Origin: Betaproteobacteria bacterium
GTDB lineage: Bacteria; Pseudomonadota; Gammaproteobacteria; Burkholderiales; SG8-39
Length of the DNA stretch: 35,462 bases
Assembly (NCBI GenBank): GCA_009693335.1
Contig: SHXK01000010.1
Location: 1 to 35,462, forward strand
Reading direction: 5' to 3'
In this document: positions 26,244 to 35,462 of the stretch, in pieces
How positions within the stretch are numbered: position 1 is the stretch's first letter
Layout of the letters: every line of letters starts with the position of its first letter
Program-made: the position numbers and the translations under genes
Notes under the pieces: model-generated
Seen by the model: the letters and a program-made list of their open reading frames with translations, nothing else
Database searches by the model: none
Told to the model about the DNA's origin: nothing

Positions 26244-27617
26244 ATGAGTGAATTTCCGACGCGCCTAGAGGTCGAGGATCTGCAGCACAACCTGCGCAAG
26301 GTGCGGGACAGGCTTGTGCGGACGGACCAAGCTGACGAACTGCGCGCCGAGCTGGACCAACTCCACCCGGCCGACGCCGCCTACCTCCTCGAGGCGCTGC
26401 CCCTGGAGGAGCGACTGCTGGTTTGGGGCTTGGTCAAGGCTGAGCGCGAGGGAGAAATCCTGCTCGAGCTGTCGGACGCGGTGCGCGAGTCGCTCATCGC
26501 GACCATGGACTCCAAGGAGTTGGTCGCTGCGACCGAAACCCTGGAAGCAGACGAGATCGCCGATCTCGCGCCGGATTTGCCCGAGGCGGTGGTGCAGGAC
26601 GTCATCCGGGCGCTGCCGCACGAGGAACGCGTGCTGTTGCGCGCCGCGCTGTCCTACGATGAAGGCACGGTCGGCGCGCTCATGGACTTCGACCAGGTCG
26701 CCGTGCGCAAAGACGTGACACTCGAGGCGGCGACCCGTTATCTGCGGGCGCTGGATGAATTGCCAGCGCATACCGATCAGCTGTTCGTGGTGGATCGCGG
26801 CGGCAAGTTGCAAGGCGTGCTGCCGCTGGCGCGCCTTATTGTTTCGGACCTTGAGCGCATGGTTGGCGATGTCATGGCGCCCGGGAGTGTCAAGCTGCAT
26901 CCCGAGGATCGCGCCGAGGACGCGGCGCAGACTTTCGAGCGCTACGACCTGGTTTCGGCGCCGGTGGTCGACTTGATCACTGGCAGCCTGGTGGGCCGCG
27001 TTACGGTGAATGCAGTCATGGACTACATTCGGGAAAAGAGCGCCGAAACGCAGCTCGCCGAGGCCGGGCTATCCAGAGAAGAGGACGTGTTCGCGCCGGT
27101 GTGGAACAGCTTCAGGAATCGCTGGGCCTGGCTGGCGGTGAACTTGATCACCGCGTTTATTGCCTCGCGCGTGATCGGCGCTTTCGAAGGCTCGATCGAG
27201 AAGCTGGTGGCGCTTGCCGCGCTGATGCCGATCGTCGCCGGCATTGGCGGCAACTCGGGCAATCAGACCATCACCATGATCGTGCGCGCGCTGGCGCTGG
27301 GCCAGATCCAATCTGCGTACTGGACCAAGCTGGTTATCAAGGAGCTCGGCGTGGCCACCTTGAACGGCGTGATCTGGGGCGGTCTGCTCGGCCTGGCTAC
27401 CTATGTGCTCTACGGTAGCGTGGCGCTGGGCGCTGTGATGGCGCTGGCGATGCTGCTGAATTTGCTCCTCGCTGCGGGCATGGGCGTGGCGATTCCCTAT
27501 CTGCGCGCCCGGCTTGGCCGTGATCCTGCGGTCGGCTCCTCGGTGCTGATCACCGCCTGCACCGACTCGGGCGGGTTTTTCATTTTCCTCGGCCTGGCGA
27601 CGCTGTTCTTGCTATAG
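26244..27617 (+). CDS. mgtE: Magnesium transporter MgtE
   Basis: Start [15 protein letters not shown] domain, CBS region, [30 protein letters not shown]. The longer listed ORF extension is not coding. Confidence 0.95.
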   Translation: MSEFPTRLEVEDLQHNLRKVRDRLVRTDQADELRAELDQLHPADAAYLLEALPLEERLLVWGLVKAEREGEILLELSDAVRESLIATMDSKELVAATETLEADEIADLAPDLPEAVVQDVIRALPHEERVLLRAALSYDEGTVGALMDFDQVAVRKDVTLEAATRYLRALDELPAHTDQLFVVDRGGKLQGVLPLARLIVSDLERMVGDVMAPGSVKLHPEDRAEDAAQTFERYDLVSAPVVDLITGSLVGRVTVNAVMDYIREKSAETQLAEAGLSREEDVFAPVWNSFRNRWAWLAVNLITAFIASRVIGAFEGSIEKLVALAALMPIVAGIGGNSGNQTITMIVRALALGQIQSAYWTKLVIKELGVATLNGVIWGGLLGLATYVLYGSVALGAVMALAMLLNLLLAAGMGVAIPYLRARLGRDPAVGSSVLITACTDSGGFFIFLGLATLFLL

Positions 27618-28892
27618 CGCGGCGAAAGCCTCGCGTGCGGCGGCGAGCGTCGCGTCGATTTCCGTAGGGCCGTGCGCTGCGGAGACAAAGCCTGCTTCGT
27701 AAGCCGACGGCGCCAAGTACACGCCGCGCGCGAGCATGCCGTGAAAGAATTTATTGAAGCGGTCTTTGTCGCATTGCATGACTTCGGCAAAGCTGGTCGG
27801 GGGCGCGGCACGGAAATACAGCCCGAACATGCTGCCGATCGATTGCGCGGAGAAAATCACCTTGGCTTTGCGGGCTTCCGCCATCAGACCGTCGACGAGT
27901 GATTGTGTGGTTTTTTCTATCTTTAATTGAAAATCTTTTTCCTCTACCAACCGCAAGGTCGCCAATCCTGCAGCGACGGCGACGGGATTGCCTGAAAGCG
28001 TTCCGGCCTGGTACACGGGCCCGAGCGGGGCAATTTTTTCCATGATCTCGCGCTTGCCGCCGAAAGCACCGACCGGCAGCCCGCCGCCGATGACTTTGCC
28101 CAGCGTCGTGAGGTCCGGCCGGATGCCGTAGCGCGCTTGTGCGCCGCCCAGCGCGACGCGAAAGCCGGTCATCACTTCGTCGAAAATCAATACCGCCCCA
28201 TGCCGAGTGCAATGCTCGCGCAGCGATTCCAGGAAGCCGGGTTTGGGCAGCACCAGATTCATGTTGCCGGCGACGGGTTCCACGATCACGCAAGCGATTT
28301 GCGCACCGCAAGCAGCGAAGGTTTTTTCGATTTGATCAATATTATTGAAATCAAGAACCAGCGTATGCGCGGCGGTCTCGGGCGGCACCCCGGCGGAGCT
28401 CGGGTTGCCGAAGGTAAGTGCGCCGGAGCCGGCTTTTACCAGCAGGCTGTCGGCATGACCGTGATAGCAGCCCTCGAACTTGACGATCAGGCTGCGGGCC
28501 GTGTGCCCACGCGCGAGGCGGATCGCCGACATGGTCGCCTCGGTGCCCGAGGAGACTAGGCGCACCATCTCCACCGATGGCAGCAGACGGCAGATGGCCT
28601 CGGCCAATTCGATCTCGCTTTCAGTCGGGGCGCCGAAGGAAAGGGCTTTCGCAGCTGCCGCCTGCACCGCTTCCACGACGTCCACATGAGTGTGGCCGAG
28701 CACCATCGGCCCCCAGGAGCCAAGATAATCGATATAGCGCTTGCCGTCGGCGTCCCAAAGATAGGGGCCGGAAGCACGCTCGAAGAACAGCGGTGTGCCG
28801 CCGACGGCGCGAAATGCGCGCACCGGCGAATTCACGCCCGCGGGGATGTGCTCCCGCGCGCGCGCGAACAGGGATTCATTGCGTGAGGTCAT
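27612..28892 (-). CDS. hemL: Glutamate-1-semialdehyde 2,1-aminomutase
   Basis: [63 protein letters not shown]. Confidence 0.97.
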   Translation of the reverse strand: MTSRNESLFARAREHIPAGVNSPVRAFRAVGGTPLFFERASGPYLWDADGKRYIDYLGSWGPMVLGHTHVDVVEAVQAAAAKALSFGAPTESEIELAEAICRLLPSVEMVRLVSSGTEATMSAIRLARGHTARSLIVKFEGCYHGHADSLLVKAGSGALTFGNPSSAGVPPETAAHTLVLDFNNIDQIEKTFAACGAQIACVIVEPVAGNMNLVLPKPGFLESLREHCTRHGAVLIFDEVMTGFRVALGGAQARYGIRPDLTTLGKVIGGGLPVGAFGGKREIMEKIAPLGPVYQAGTLSGNPVAVAAGLATLRLVEEKDFQLKIEKTTQSLVDGLMAEARKAKVIFSAQSIGSMFGLYFRAAPPTSFAEVMQCDKDRFNKFFHGMLARGVYLAPSAYEAGFVSAAHGPTEIDATLAAAREAFAAL

Positions 28893-29508
28893 GTTTGCAG
28901 AGCTTAGCGTAAGCGCGCGCTTTTTCGGCAATCTCCGGCGCTTCGAACAGATCCGTGATCACGGCCAGGCAGTCGGCGCCGGCGCTGAGCAACTGCGGTG
29001 CGTTTTGCAGCGTGATGCCCCCGATCGCAATCAGTGGTACGCCCAGCGAGCGTGCTTCGCCAAACAAGGTGAGGGGCGCGCATACCGCCGCGGGTTTGGT
29101 CGAGGAGGGAAACACGCTGCCGAAAGCGATGTAGTCGGCGCCCGCGGCAACCGCGGCGCGGGCAGCGGACAGAGAGTTGTAGCAGGAGGCGCCGAGCAGC
29201 CTGCTGCCGAGTCTGGCGCGCGCGGCGGCGAGCTCGCCATCGTCGCGTCCGAGGTGTACGCCGTCGGCGCCGGATTCGAGGGCAAGCTCGAGGTCGTCAT
29301 TGATGATGAAAGGAACCTGGTGGTCGCGGCACATGGCGGCGAGGGCTTTTGCTACGCGCATTTTCTGCTCCACTCCGGCCAGCTTGCTACGGTATTGCAG
29401 CACGGCGATGCCGCCCTGCAGTGCCAAGGCGACGCGCCGCAACAGCGTCTCGCTGTCGGGCAATTCGGGGGTGATCGCATAGAGGCCATGCATTCTTGCC
29501 GCTAGCAT
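28876..29508 (-). CDS. thiE: Thiamine-phosphate synthase
   Basis: [43 protein letters not shown]. Start at 29508 or 29493. Confidence 0.95.
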   Translation of the reverse strand: MLAARMHGLYAITPELPDSETLLRRVALALQGGIAVLQYRSKLAGVEQKMRVAKALAAMCRDHQVPFIINDDLELALESGADGVHLGRDDGELAAARARLGSRLLGASCYNSLSAARAAVAAGADYIAFGSVFPSSTKPAAVCAPLTLFGEARSLGVPLIAIGGITLQNAPQLLSAGADCLAVITDLFEAPEIAEKARAYAKLCKHDLTQ

Positions 29509-30314
29509 TATTTCGTTGCTCCTGCACGTGCTGCGAAGAACCGGTCGGGGAGATGTTGCCCCTTGCCGGGACGAAAGCCAGCCGCCAGCGATCGCCAGGT
29601 GTAATCCTGTGCCTGTTGCACCGCCTGCTCCATTGCCAGTCCTTTGGCGAGCAGCGCGGCGATGGCTGAAGCAAGGGTGCAACCCGATCCGTGGTAGCTC
29701 CCGGGCAGGCGCCGCCAGCGATCTTCACGCACTATGCCGCGCGCGTCGTAGAGCGTGTTGACGACCTCCGCCCCCGTTTCGTGCGTGCCGGTGACGAGTA
29801 CGTAGCGGCAGCCGCAGGAAATAAGTTCGCTCGCGCAGCGGCGAAGATCTGCGTCCGGCGCTGCCCCCGCCAGCTGGCGAGTCTCCAGGCTGTTCGGCGT
29901 CAACACCGTGGTGCGGGGCAGTAGTGCGTGGCGCATGCTCTGCACAGTTTCGGCATCCGCGAGGCAATCGCCCCGGCCGGAGGCGAGCACCGGATCAAGC
30001 ACCACGGGTGTGCGCGGATCTTCGGCGAGGATGGCGGCGACGACTTGCGCATTGCGCGCCGAGCAGAGCACGCCCAGCTTGAACGCCGCAACCGACATGT
30101 CTTCCAGCACACGACGCGCCTGCCTGTCCACCCAATCCGGCTCGATCGCCAGCAGGCGATCGACGCCGCGCGTGTCCTGCACCGTGAGGCCGGTGACTAC
30201 CGACAGCGGATGACAGCCGAGACTGGCCAGCGTGAGCAGGTCTGCTTGCAGGCCTGCGCCGCCGGTTGGATCGGCAGCGGCAAAGGCGAGGACGATCGGG
30301 GGTGACGACGACAT
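29508..30314 (-). CDS. thiD: Hydroxymethylpyrimidine/phosphomethylpyrimidine kinase
   Basis: AFAAADPTGGAGLQADLLTLASLGCHPLSVVTGLTVQDT; GSGCTLASAIAALLAKG. Confidence 0.96.
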   Translation of the reverse strand: MSSSPPIVLAFAAADPTGGAGLQADLLTLASLGCHPLSVVTGLTVQDTRGVDRLLAIEPDWVDRQARRVLEDMSVAAFKLGVLCSARNAQVVAAILAEDPRTPVVLDPVLASGRGDCLADAETVQSMRHALLPRTTVLTPNSLETRQLAGAAPDADLRRCASELISCGCRYVLVTGTHETGAEVVNTLYDARGIVREDRWRRLPGSYHGSGCTLASAIAALLAKGLAMEQAVQQAQDYTWRSLAAGFRPGKGQHLPDRFFAARAGATK

Positions 30315-30352
30315 GCGTTAATATCCGCTGCTATTTTACTGTCCCGACGCCA

Positions 30353-30538
30353 ATGACCGAACAGCAAATTGAATACAAGACTTGGATGTGCCTTATTTGC
30401 GGCTGGATTTACGACGAGGCTGCCGGCCTCCCCGGAGAAGGTATCGCGCCGGGCACGCGTTGGGAAGACGTGCCGATGAACTGGACCTGTCCCGAGTGCA
30501 GCGCGCGCAAGGACGATTTCGAGATGACCGAGATCTGA
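30353..30538 (+). CDS. Rubredoxin
   Basis: MTEQQIEYKTWMCLICGWIYDEAAGLPGEGIAPGTRWEDVPMNWTCPECSARKDDFEM; two CxxC(G/S) knuckles. Confidence 0.97.
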   Translation: MTEQQIEYKTWMCLICGWIYDEAAGLPGEGIAPGTRWEDVPMNWTCPECSARKDDFEMTEI

Positions 30539-30581
30539 GCGTCCGCTGCCGAGAGAAATCGGAGGACGACGAGCAGGCGAT

Positions 30582-30596
30582 GCGCTAAAATAGCGC
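30582..30596 (+). promoter_or_regulatory. Candidate -10 element inside a palindrome upstream of yqgE
   Basis: GCGCTA-AAA-TAGCGC containing TAAAAT; no convincing -35 seen. Confidence 0.35.
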
Positions 30597-30601
30597 CAAG
30601 C

Positions 30602-31174
30602 GTGTCTTCGATCAACCTGACGAATCATTTCCTGATCGCCATGCCTAACATGGCCGATCCGTATTTTGCGAAGACCCTGACTTACGTTTGCGAGCACAAC
30701 CAGCAAGGCGCGCTCGGCATCGTCGTCAACCGCCCCATCGACATGACCCTGCGGGCGCTGTTCGAACGCTTGTCCCTCAGTCTCAAGGATTCGCCCTTGG
30801 CCGACACGCCGATCTATTTCGGCGGCCCGGTGCAGACCGATCGGGGCTTCGTCCTGCACCTGCCGGCGGGGAAATGGCAATCGACCTTGAAAGTAAGTAG
30901 CGGAGTGCACGAGGCCATCGGCCTGACCACCTCCAAGGACATCCTCGAGGCGGTCGGTCGCGGCGAGGGTCCTGCCAAGATGCTGGTTTCGCTTGGCTAT
31001 GCCGGCTGGACGGCCGGGCAGATCGAGCACGAGCTGAAGCAGAATGCCTGGCTTACCGTGGAGGCTAAGGACGCCATCCTGTTCGATATCCCGGCCGATG
31101 CCCGTCTGAGCGCAGCCATGCAGCTGCTGGGGATCGACTTAGCGCAGCTCGCCAATCAGGCGGGACATGCCTGA
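30602..31174 (+). CDS. YqgE/AlgH family protein
   Basis: [41 protein letters not shown] start. Confidence 0.95.
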   Translation: MSSINLTNHFLIAMPNMADPYFAKTLTYVCEHNQQGALGIVVNRPIDMTLRALFERLSLSLKDSPLADTPIYFGGPVQTDRGFVLHLPAGKWQSTLKVSSGVHEAIGLTTSKDILEAVGRGEGPAKMLVSLGYAGWTAGQIEHELKQNAWLTVEAKDAILFDIPADARLSAAMQLLGIDLAQLANQAGHA

Positions 31175-31610
31175 ACGAGCCACCGGTACCGTCCTGGCGT
31201 TCGATTTTGGATTGCAGCGTATCGGCGTCGCAGTGGGCGAAGCCGAACTGGGCAGCGCGCATCCCCTGCCGGGGGTCGCCGCGAGCACCCAACCCGACCG
31301 TCTTACCGCCATTGAACACCTGGTGACGGAGTGGCGGCCTACCCTGCTGGTGGTCGGGCGCCCGCTCGGCGAAGACGGCACGCCGCACGAAATAACGCGC
31401 CGGGCCGAGCGTTTCGCGCGTCAGCTAAATGGCCGCTTCCGGCTACCGGTGGAACTGGTCGATGAGCGTTACAGCTCTGCGGAAGTCGAGAGTCGTGTGC
31501 GGGCGGCCTACGGCAAGCGCAAAGCGGCGAATCTGGCCCGCAGCAAGTCCCTGGATTCGCACGCCGCGCAGATCATCCTCGAACAGTACTTCGGTGAAAA
31601 AACGGCGTGA
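31167..31610 (+). CDS. ruvX: Holliday junction resolvase-like RuvX (YqgF)
   Basis: [41 protein letters not shown]. Confidence 0.95.
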   Translation: MPERATGTVLAFDFGLQRIGVAVGEAELGSAHPLPGVAASTQPDRLTAIEHLVTEWRPTLLVVGRPLGEDGTPHEITRRAERFARQLNGRFRLPVELVDERYSSAEVESRVRAAYGKRKAANLARSKSLDSHAAQIILEQYFGEKTA

Positions 31611-32096
31611 GCAAAATTCCTGACGCTGAAATATTGCTGCCCAAGCTCGTCGCCGAACTGAAGGCCCGCATTGCGCCGGCGACAGCGATGATCGGTCTTT
31701 ACACGGGTGGCGCCTGGCTCGCCGAGCGGCTGCATCCGCTGCTCGGGCTGAAGGACCCCTTGGGACTGATGGATGTCGCGTTTTACCGCGACGATTACGC
31801 GCAACAGGGACTGAAGCACGATCCCAAGCGAACGAAAATTCCGTTCGATGTCGAAGGTCGCGAGATCCTGCTGGTGGACGACGTGCTCTACACCGGGCGC
31901 ACGGTGCGCGCGGCGATGAACGAACTGTTCGACTACGGCCGGCCGAAGAGCATCTCGCTGGTGGTGCTTGCCGACCGCGGTGGTCGGCAGTTGCCGATCG
32001 GCGCGCAGTACTGCGGCGCGCAGGTGGAGGTAGCCGAGGGCATGCGGCTGCGCCTGAAGCGCACGGCGAGCGGCAAGCTTTCGCTGGAGATCGAAC

Positions 32097-32107
<11 letters not shown>
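31607..32107 (+). CDS. pyrR: Bifunctional pyr operon regulator / uracil phosphoribosyltransferase
   Basis: [25 protein letters not shown] motif; GTG start overlapping ruvX stop. Confidence 0.94.
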
Positions 32108-33047
<940 letters not shown>

Positions 33048-33058
33048 GGAACCGGCAC

Positions 33059-34324
33059 ATGAAACTACTGATCAAGGGTGGGCGGGTCGTGGACCCGGCG
33101 AGCGGACGGGATCAGCTAAGTGACATTTTTATCTCTGACGGCCGGGTGGTGGAAGCTTTCAGAGAAAAACCTGAAACAACCATCGACGCTACAGGCCTGG
33201 TTGTCGCGCCGGGCCTGATCGACCTGTCGGCACGGCTGCGTGAGCCGGGCTACGAATACAAGGCCACCCTCGAATCGGAGATGGATGCCGCGGTGGCGGG
33301 CGGTGTCACCAGTCTCGCTTGCCCGCCGGATACCGATCCGCCGCTGGATGAACCTGGACTGGTGGACATGCTGCGCCGGCGCGCCAAGGTGCTGGCCCGT
33401 GCACGTGTGTATCCCATCGGCGCGCTTACCGTAAAGTTGGCCGGAGAACGCTTGACCGAAATGGCCGAGCTCGCCGAGGCGGGCTGCGTCGCGTTCTCGC
33501 AGGCCAACGCGCCCCTCCCCGATACCCAGGTGCTCTGGCGCGCGCTGCAGTATGCCGCCACCTTCGGTTTTCCCGTATGGCTGCGCACCGAGGACCGCTG
33601 GCTGGCGCACTGCGGTGTGGCGCACGACGGCGAAGTTGCGACGCGACTGGGACTGCCCGGCATCCCGGCATTTGCCGAGACCATCGCCCTGGGCACCGTG
33701 TTGCAACTGGTGCGCACCACCGGCAGCCGTGTACACGTCTGTCGCCTGTCCACGGCCATCGCCGTCGAGATGATCCGCGCCGCGAAGAAAGAGGGACTGC
33801 CGGTCAGCTGCGATGTCGGCATCCATCATGTGCACCTGTCTGAAATGGACCTCGGTTATTTCGACGCGCACTGCCGGCTGGAGCCGCCGCTGCGTTCGCA
33901 GCGCGACCGCGAAGCGCTTGCCGCCGGCCTGGCTGACGGCACCATCGACTGCGCCGTATCCGACCACACGCCGGTAGACGAGGACCAGAAGCAGATGCCG
34001 TTCGCGGAAGCCGAGCCTGGCGCCACCGGCCTGGAACTGCTGCTGCCGCTGGTGCTCAAGTGGGGCGCGGAGAGAAAATTGCCGCTGGTAAAGACCCTGG
34101 CGCGCATCACCAGCGATGCGGCGCGCATCCTGGGCGTGTCATCGGGCCGCCTCGAGGCTGGTGCACCGGCAGACTTGGTGCTGTTCGATCCCGAGCAAAG
34201 CTGGCGCCTGACCCCGGAGATGCTGCGAAGCCAGGGCAAGAACACGCCTTTCCTCGGCTACGAAATGGCCGGTCGCGTGCGCACCACGATCGTCGCCGGC
34301 AACGTGGTGTACCAGCAAGCATGA
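33059..34324 (+). CDS. Dihydroorotase-like protein (PyrC'/PyrX type, probably catalytically inactive)
   Basis: Dihydroorotase homology throughout, but APGLIDLSARLREPG in place of the usual ...DxHxHLREPG, and HVCRLST in place of the usual HxxHVST-like segment. Confidence 0.92.
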   Translation: MKLLIKGGRVVDPASGRDQLSDIFISDGRVVEAFREKPETTIDATGLVVAPGLIDLSARLREPGYEYKATLESEMDAAVAGGVTSLACPPDTDPPLDEPGLVDMLRRRAKVLARARVYPIGALTVKLAGERLTEMAELAEAGCVAFSQANAPLPDTQVLWRALQYAATFGFPVWLRTEDRWLAHCGVAHDGEVATRLGLPGIPAFAETIALGTVLQLVRTTGSRVHVCRLSTAIAVEMIRAAKKEGLPVSCDVGIHHVHLSEMDLGYFDAHCRLEPPLRSQRDREALAAGLADGTIDCAVSDHTPVDEDQKQMPFAEAEPGATGLELLLPLVLKWGAERKLPLVKTLARITSDAARILGVSSGRLEAGAPADLVLFDPEQSWRLTPEMLRSQGKNTPFLGYEMAGRVRTTIVAGNVVYQQA

Positions 34325-34872
34325 GGTTGCTGGCGTTTGCGGCAGTCCTTGCCATGGCGGGCTGTGCCAGCAGCTCTCGCCATGAAGCGCCGCCACCTTC
34401 GGTTTCCGTGCCCGCCAAAGGCGCCTACTACAAGGACGACGGCCCGGGCGCCAATCCGCCGCTCGATTTGGCGGCGATTCCCGACGCAAGGCCCAGGGTC
34501 GAGCCGCTGCACCGCTTCGCCAATCGGCCCTACCAGGTGTTCGGCAAGGACTATGTGCCGGTCGCGAAGCTAGCGCCGTTCCGGCAGGCCGGCGTTGGCA
34601 GCTGGTACGGTCGGCGCTACCACGGCTCGCCTACCTCTAGCGGCGAGCGCTACGACATGTATGCGATGACCGCGGCGCATCCGACTCTGCCGATTCCCAG
34701 CTACGTGCGCGTCAGCAATCCCGCCAATGGCCGCAGCGTGGTGCTGCGTATCAACGATCGGGGGCCGTTCCATGCCGACCGCATCATTGATCTTTCCTAC
34801 ACTGCCGCATGGAAGTTGGGTTACGTGGAAGCCGGCAGTGCCCGCCTTGAAGTGGAATCCCTGTTGCCATGA
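34321..34872 (+). CDS. rlpA: RlpA-like septal ring lytic transglycosylase family lipoprotein
   Basis: MRLLAFAAVLAMAGCASS lipobox; GVGSWYGRRYHGSPTSSGERYDMYAMTAAHPTLPIPSYVRV; RINDRGPF. No SPOR domain visible. Confidence 0.93.
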   Translation: MRLLAFAAVLAMAGCASSSRHEAPPPSVSVPAKGAYYKDDGPGANPPLDLAAIPDARPRVEPLHRFANRPYQVFGKDYVPVAKLAPFRQAGVGSWYGRRYHGSPTSSGERYDMYAMTAAHPTLPIPSYVRVSNPANGRSVVLRINDRGPFHADRIIDLSYTAAWKLGYVEAGSARLEVESLLP

Positions 34873-34879
34873 AATCCTG

Positions 34880-35462
34880 ATGCTGCGCCATACCCTCTTT
34901 CTGATCCTCTTACTGCCGGCCCTGGTACTAGCGCAAGCACCGCAAGTCACGGGCCGCGCCTGGGTGGTCGCGGATCTCTCGAGCGGCCAGATCCTCACCT
35001 CGGAAAAGCCCGACGAGCGCTTCGAGCCTGCTTCGCTGACCAAGTTGATGACGGCCTACCTGGTGTTCGCCGCGCTGAAGGAGAAAAAGCTCGCGCTCGA
35101 TCAGCAGGTGAACGTCTCCGAGCGCGCCTGGCGCGCGCCGGGCTCGCGCATGTTCATCGAACCGAAAAAACCGGTGAGTGTGGACGAACTGCTCCGCGGC
35201 ATGATCGTGCAGTCGGGCAACGCCGCCTGCATCGCTCTTGCCGAGCAGCTGGCCGGTGCTGAGGAGGCCTTCGCCGGCATGATGAACCGTGAGGCCGAGC
35301 GCCTCGGCATGAAGAACACCAGGTACATGAACGCTTCGGGCCTACCCGATCCGCAGCACTATTCCACGGCGCGCGATCTGTCCCTGCTCGCCACGGCGCT
35401 GATCCGTGATTTTCCCGAGCAATACGCGCAGTACTACGCGCAGCGCGAGTACCGCTACAACG
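34880..35462 (+). CDS. D-alanyl-D-alanine carboxypeptidase (PBP5/6, DacA/DacC type), truncated by window end
   Basis: MLRHTLFLILLLPALVLAQAPQVTGRAWVVADLSSGQILTSEKPDERFEPASLTKLMTAYLVF...VQSGNAACIALAEQLAG; SxxK and SGN motifs. Not in ORF track because it is open at the edge. Confidence 0.93.
   Translation, partial: MLRHTLFLILLLPALVLAQAPQVTGRAWVVADLSSGQILTSEKPDERFEPASLTKLMTAYLVFAALKEKKLALDQQVNVSERAWRAPGSRMFIEPKKPVSVDELLRGMIVQSGNAACIALAEQLAGAEEAFAGMMNREAERLGMKNTRYMNASGLPDPQHYSTARDLSLLATALIRDFPEQYAQYYAQREYRYN

Noticed and set aside
33116-33967. 283-aa minus-strand ORF opposite pyrC'
   Set aside because: Shadow frame; no motif.

Overview
GC-rich, densely packed chromosomal segment, betaproteobacterial in character (inferred from gene content and order; no taxonomic search possible). 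The left third (about 1-11.9 kb, minus strand) is a urea acquisition and hydrolysis locus transcribed urtA-B-C-D-E, ureD-A-B-C-E-F-G. It is followed by a DUF1989 (urea-carboxylase-associated-type) gene and a Rieske oxygenase gene cut by the window edge. The rest is housekeeping: apaH, HIT, pfkB-like kinase, MJ0042/DUF3426, prmA, accC, accB, aroQ, TlpA-like, mpl, yqiA, RNB exonuclease, tonB, aroE, mtgA, mgtE, hemL, thiE, thiD, rubredoxin, yqgE, ruvX, pyrR, pyrB, a pyrC-like pseudo-dihydroorotase, rlpA and dacC-like (cut). The points most worth a second look are: (1) the region upstream of urtA, which has a textbook sigma-54 -24/-12 element, an adjacent perfect 14-bp palindrome, and a perfect 10-bp inverted repeat whose one arm overlaps the predicted start site and whose other arm covers the urtA Shine-Dalgarno; (2) a gene graveyard between urtA and apaH with an IS3-type transposase fragment and a comM/yifB 3' fragment; (3) the DUF1989 plus Rieske pair downstream of urease; (4) a PyrC homologue lacking the HxH metal motif. 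No rRNA, tRNA or CRISPR array was recognised.
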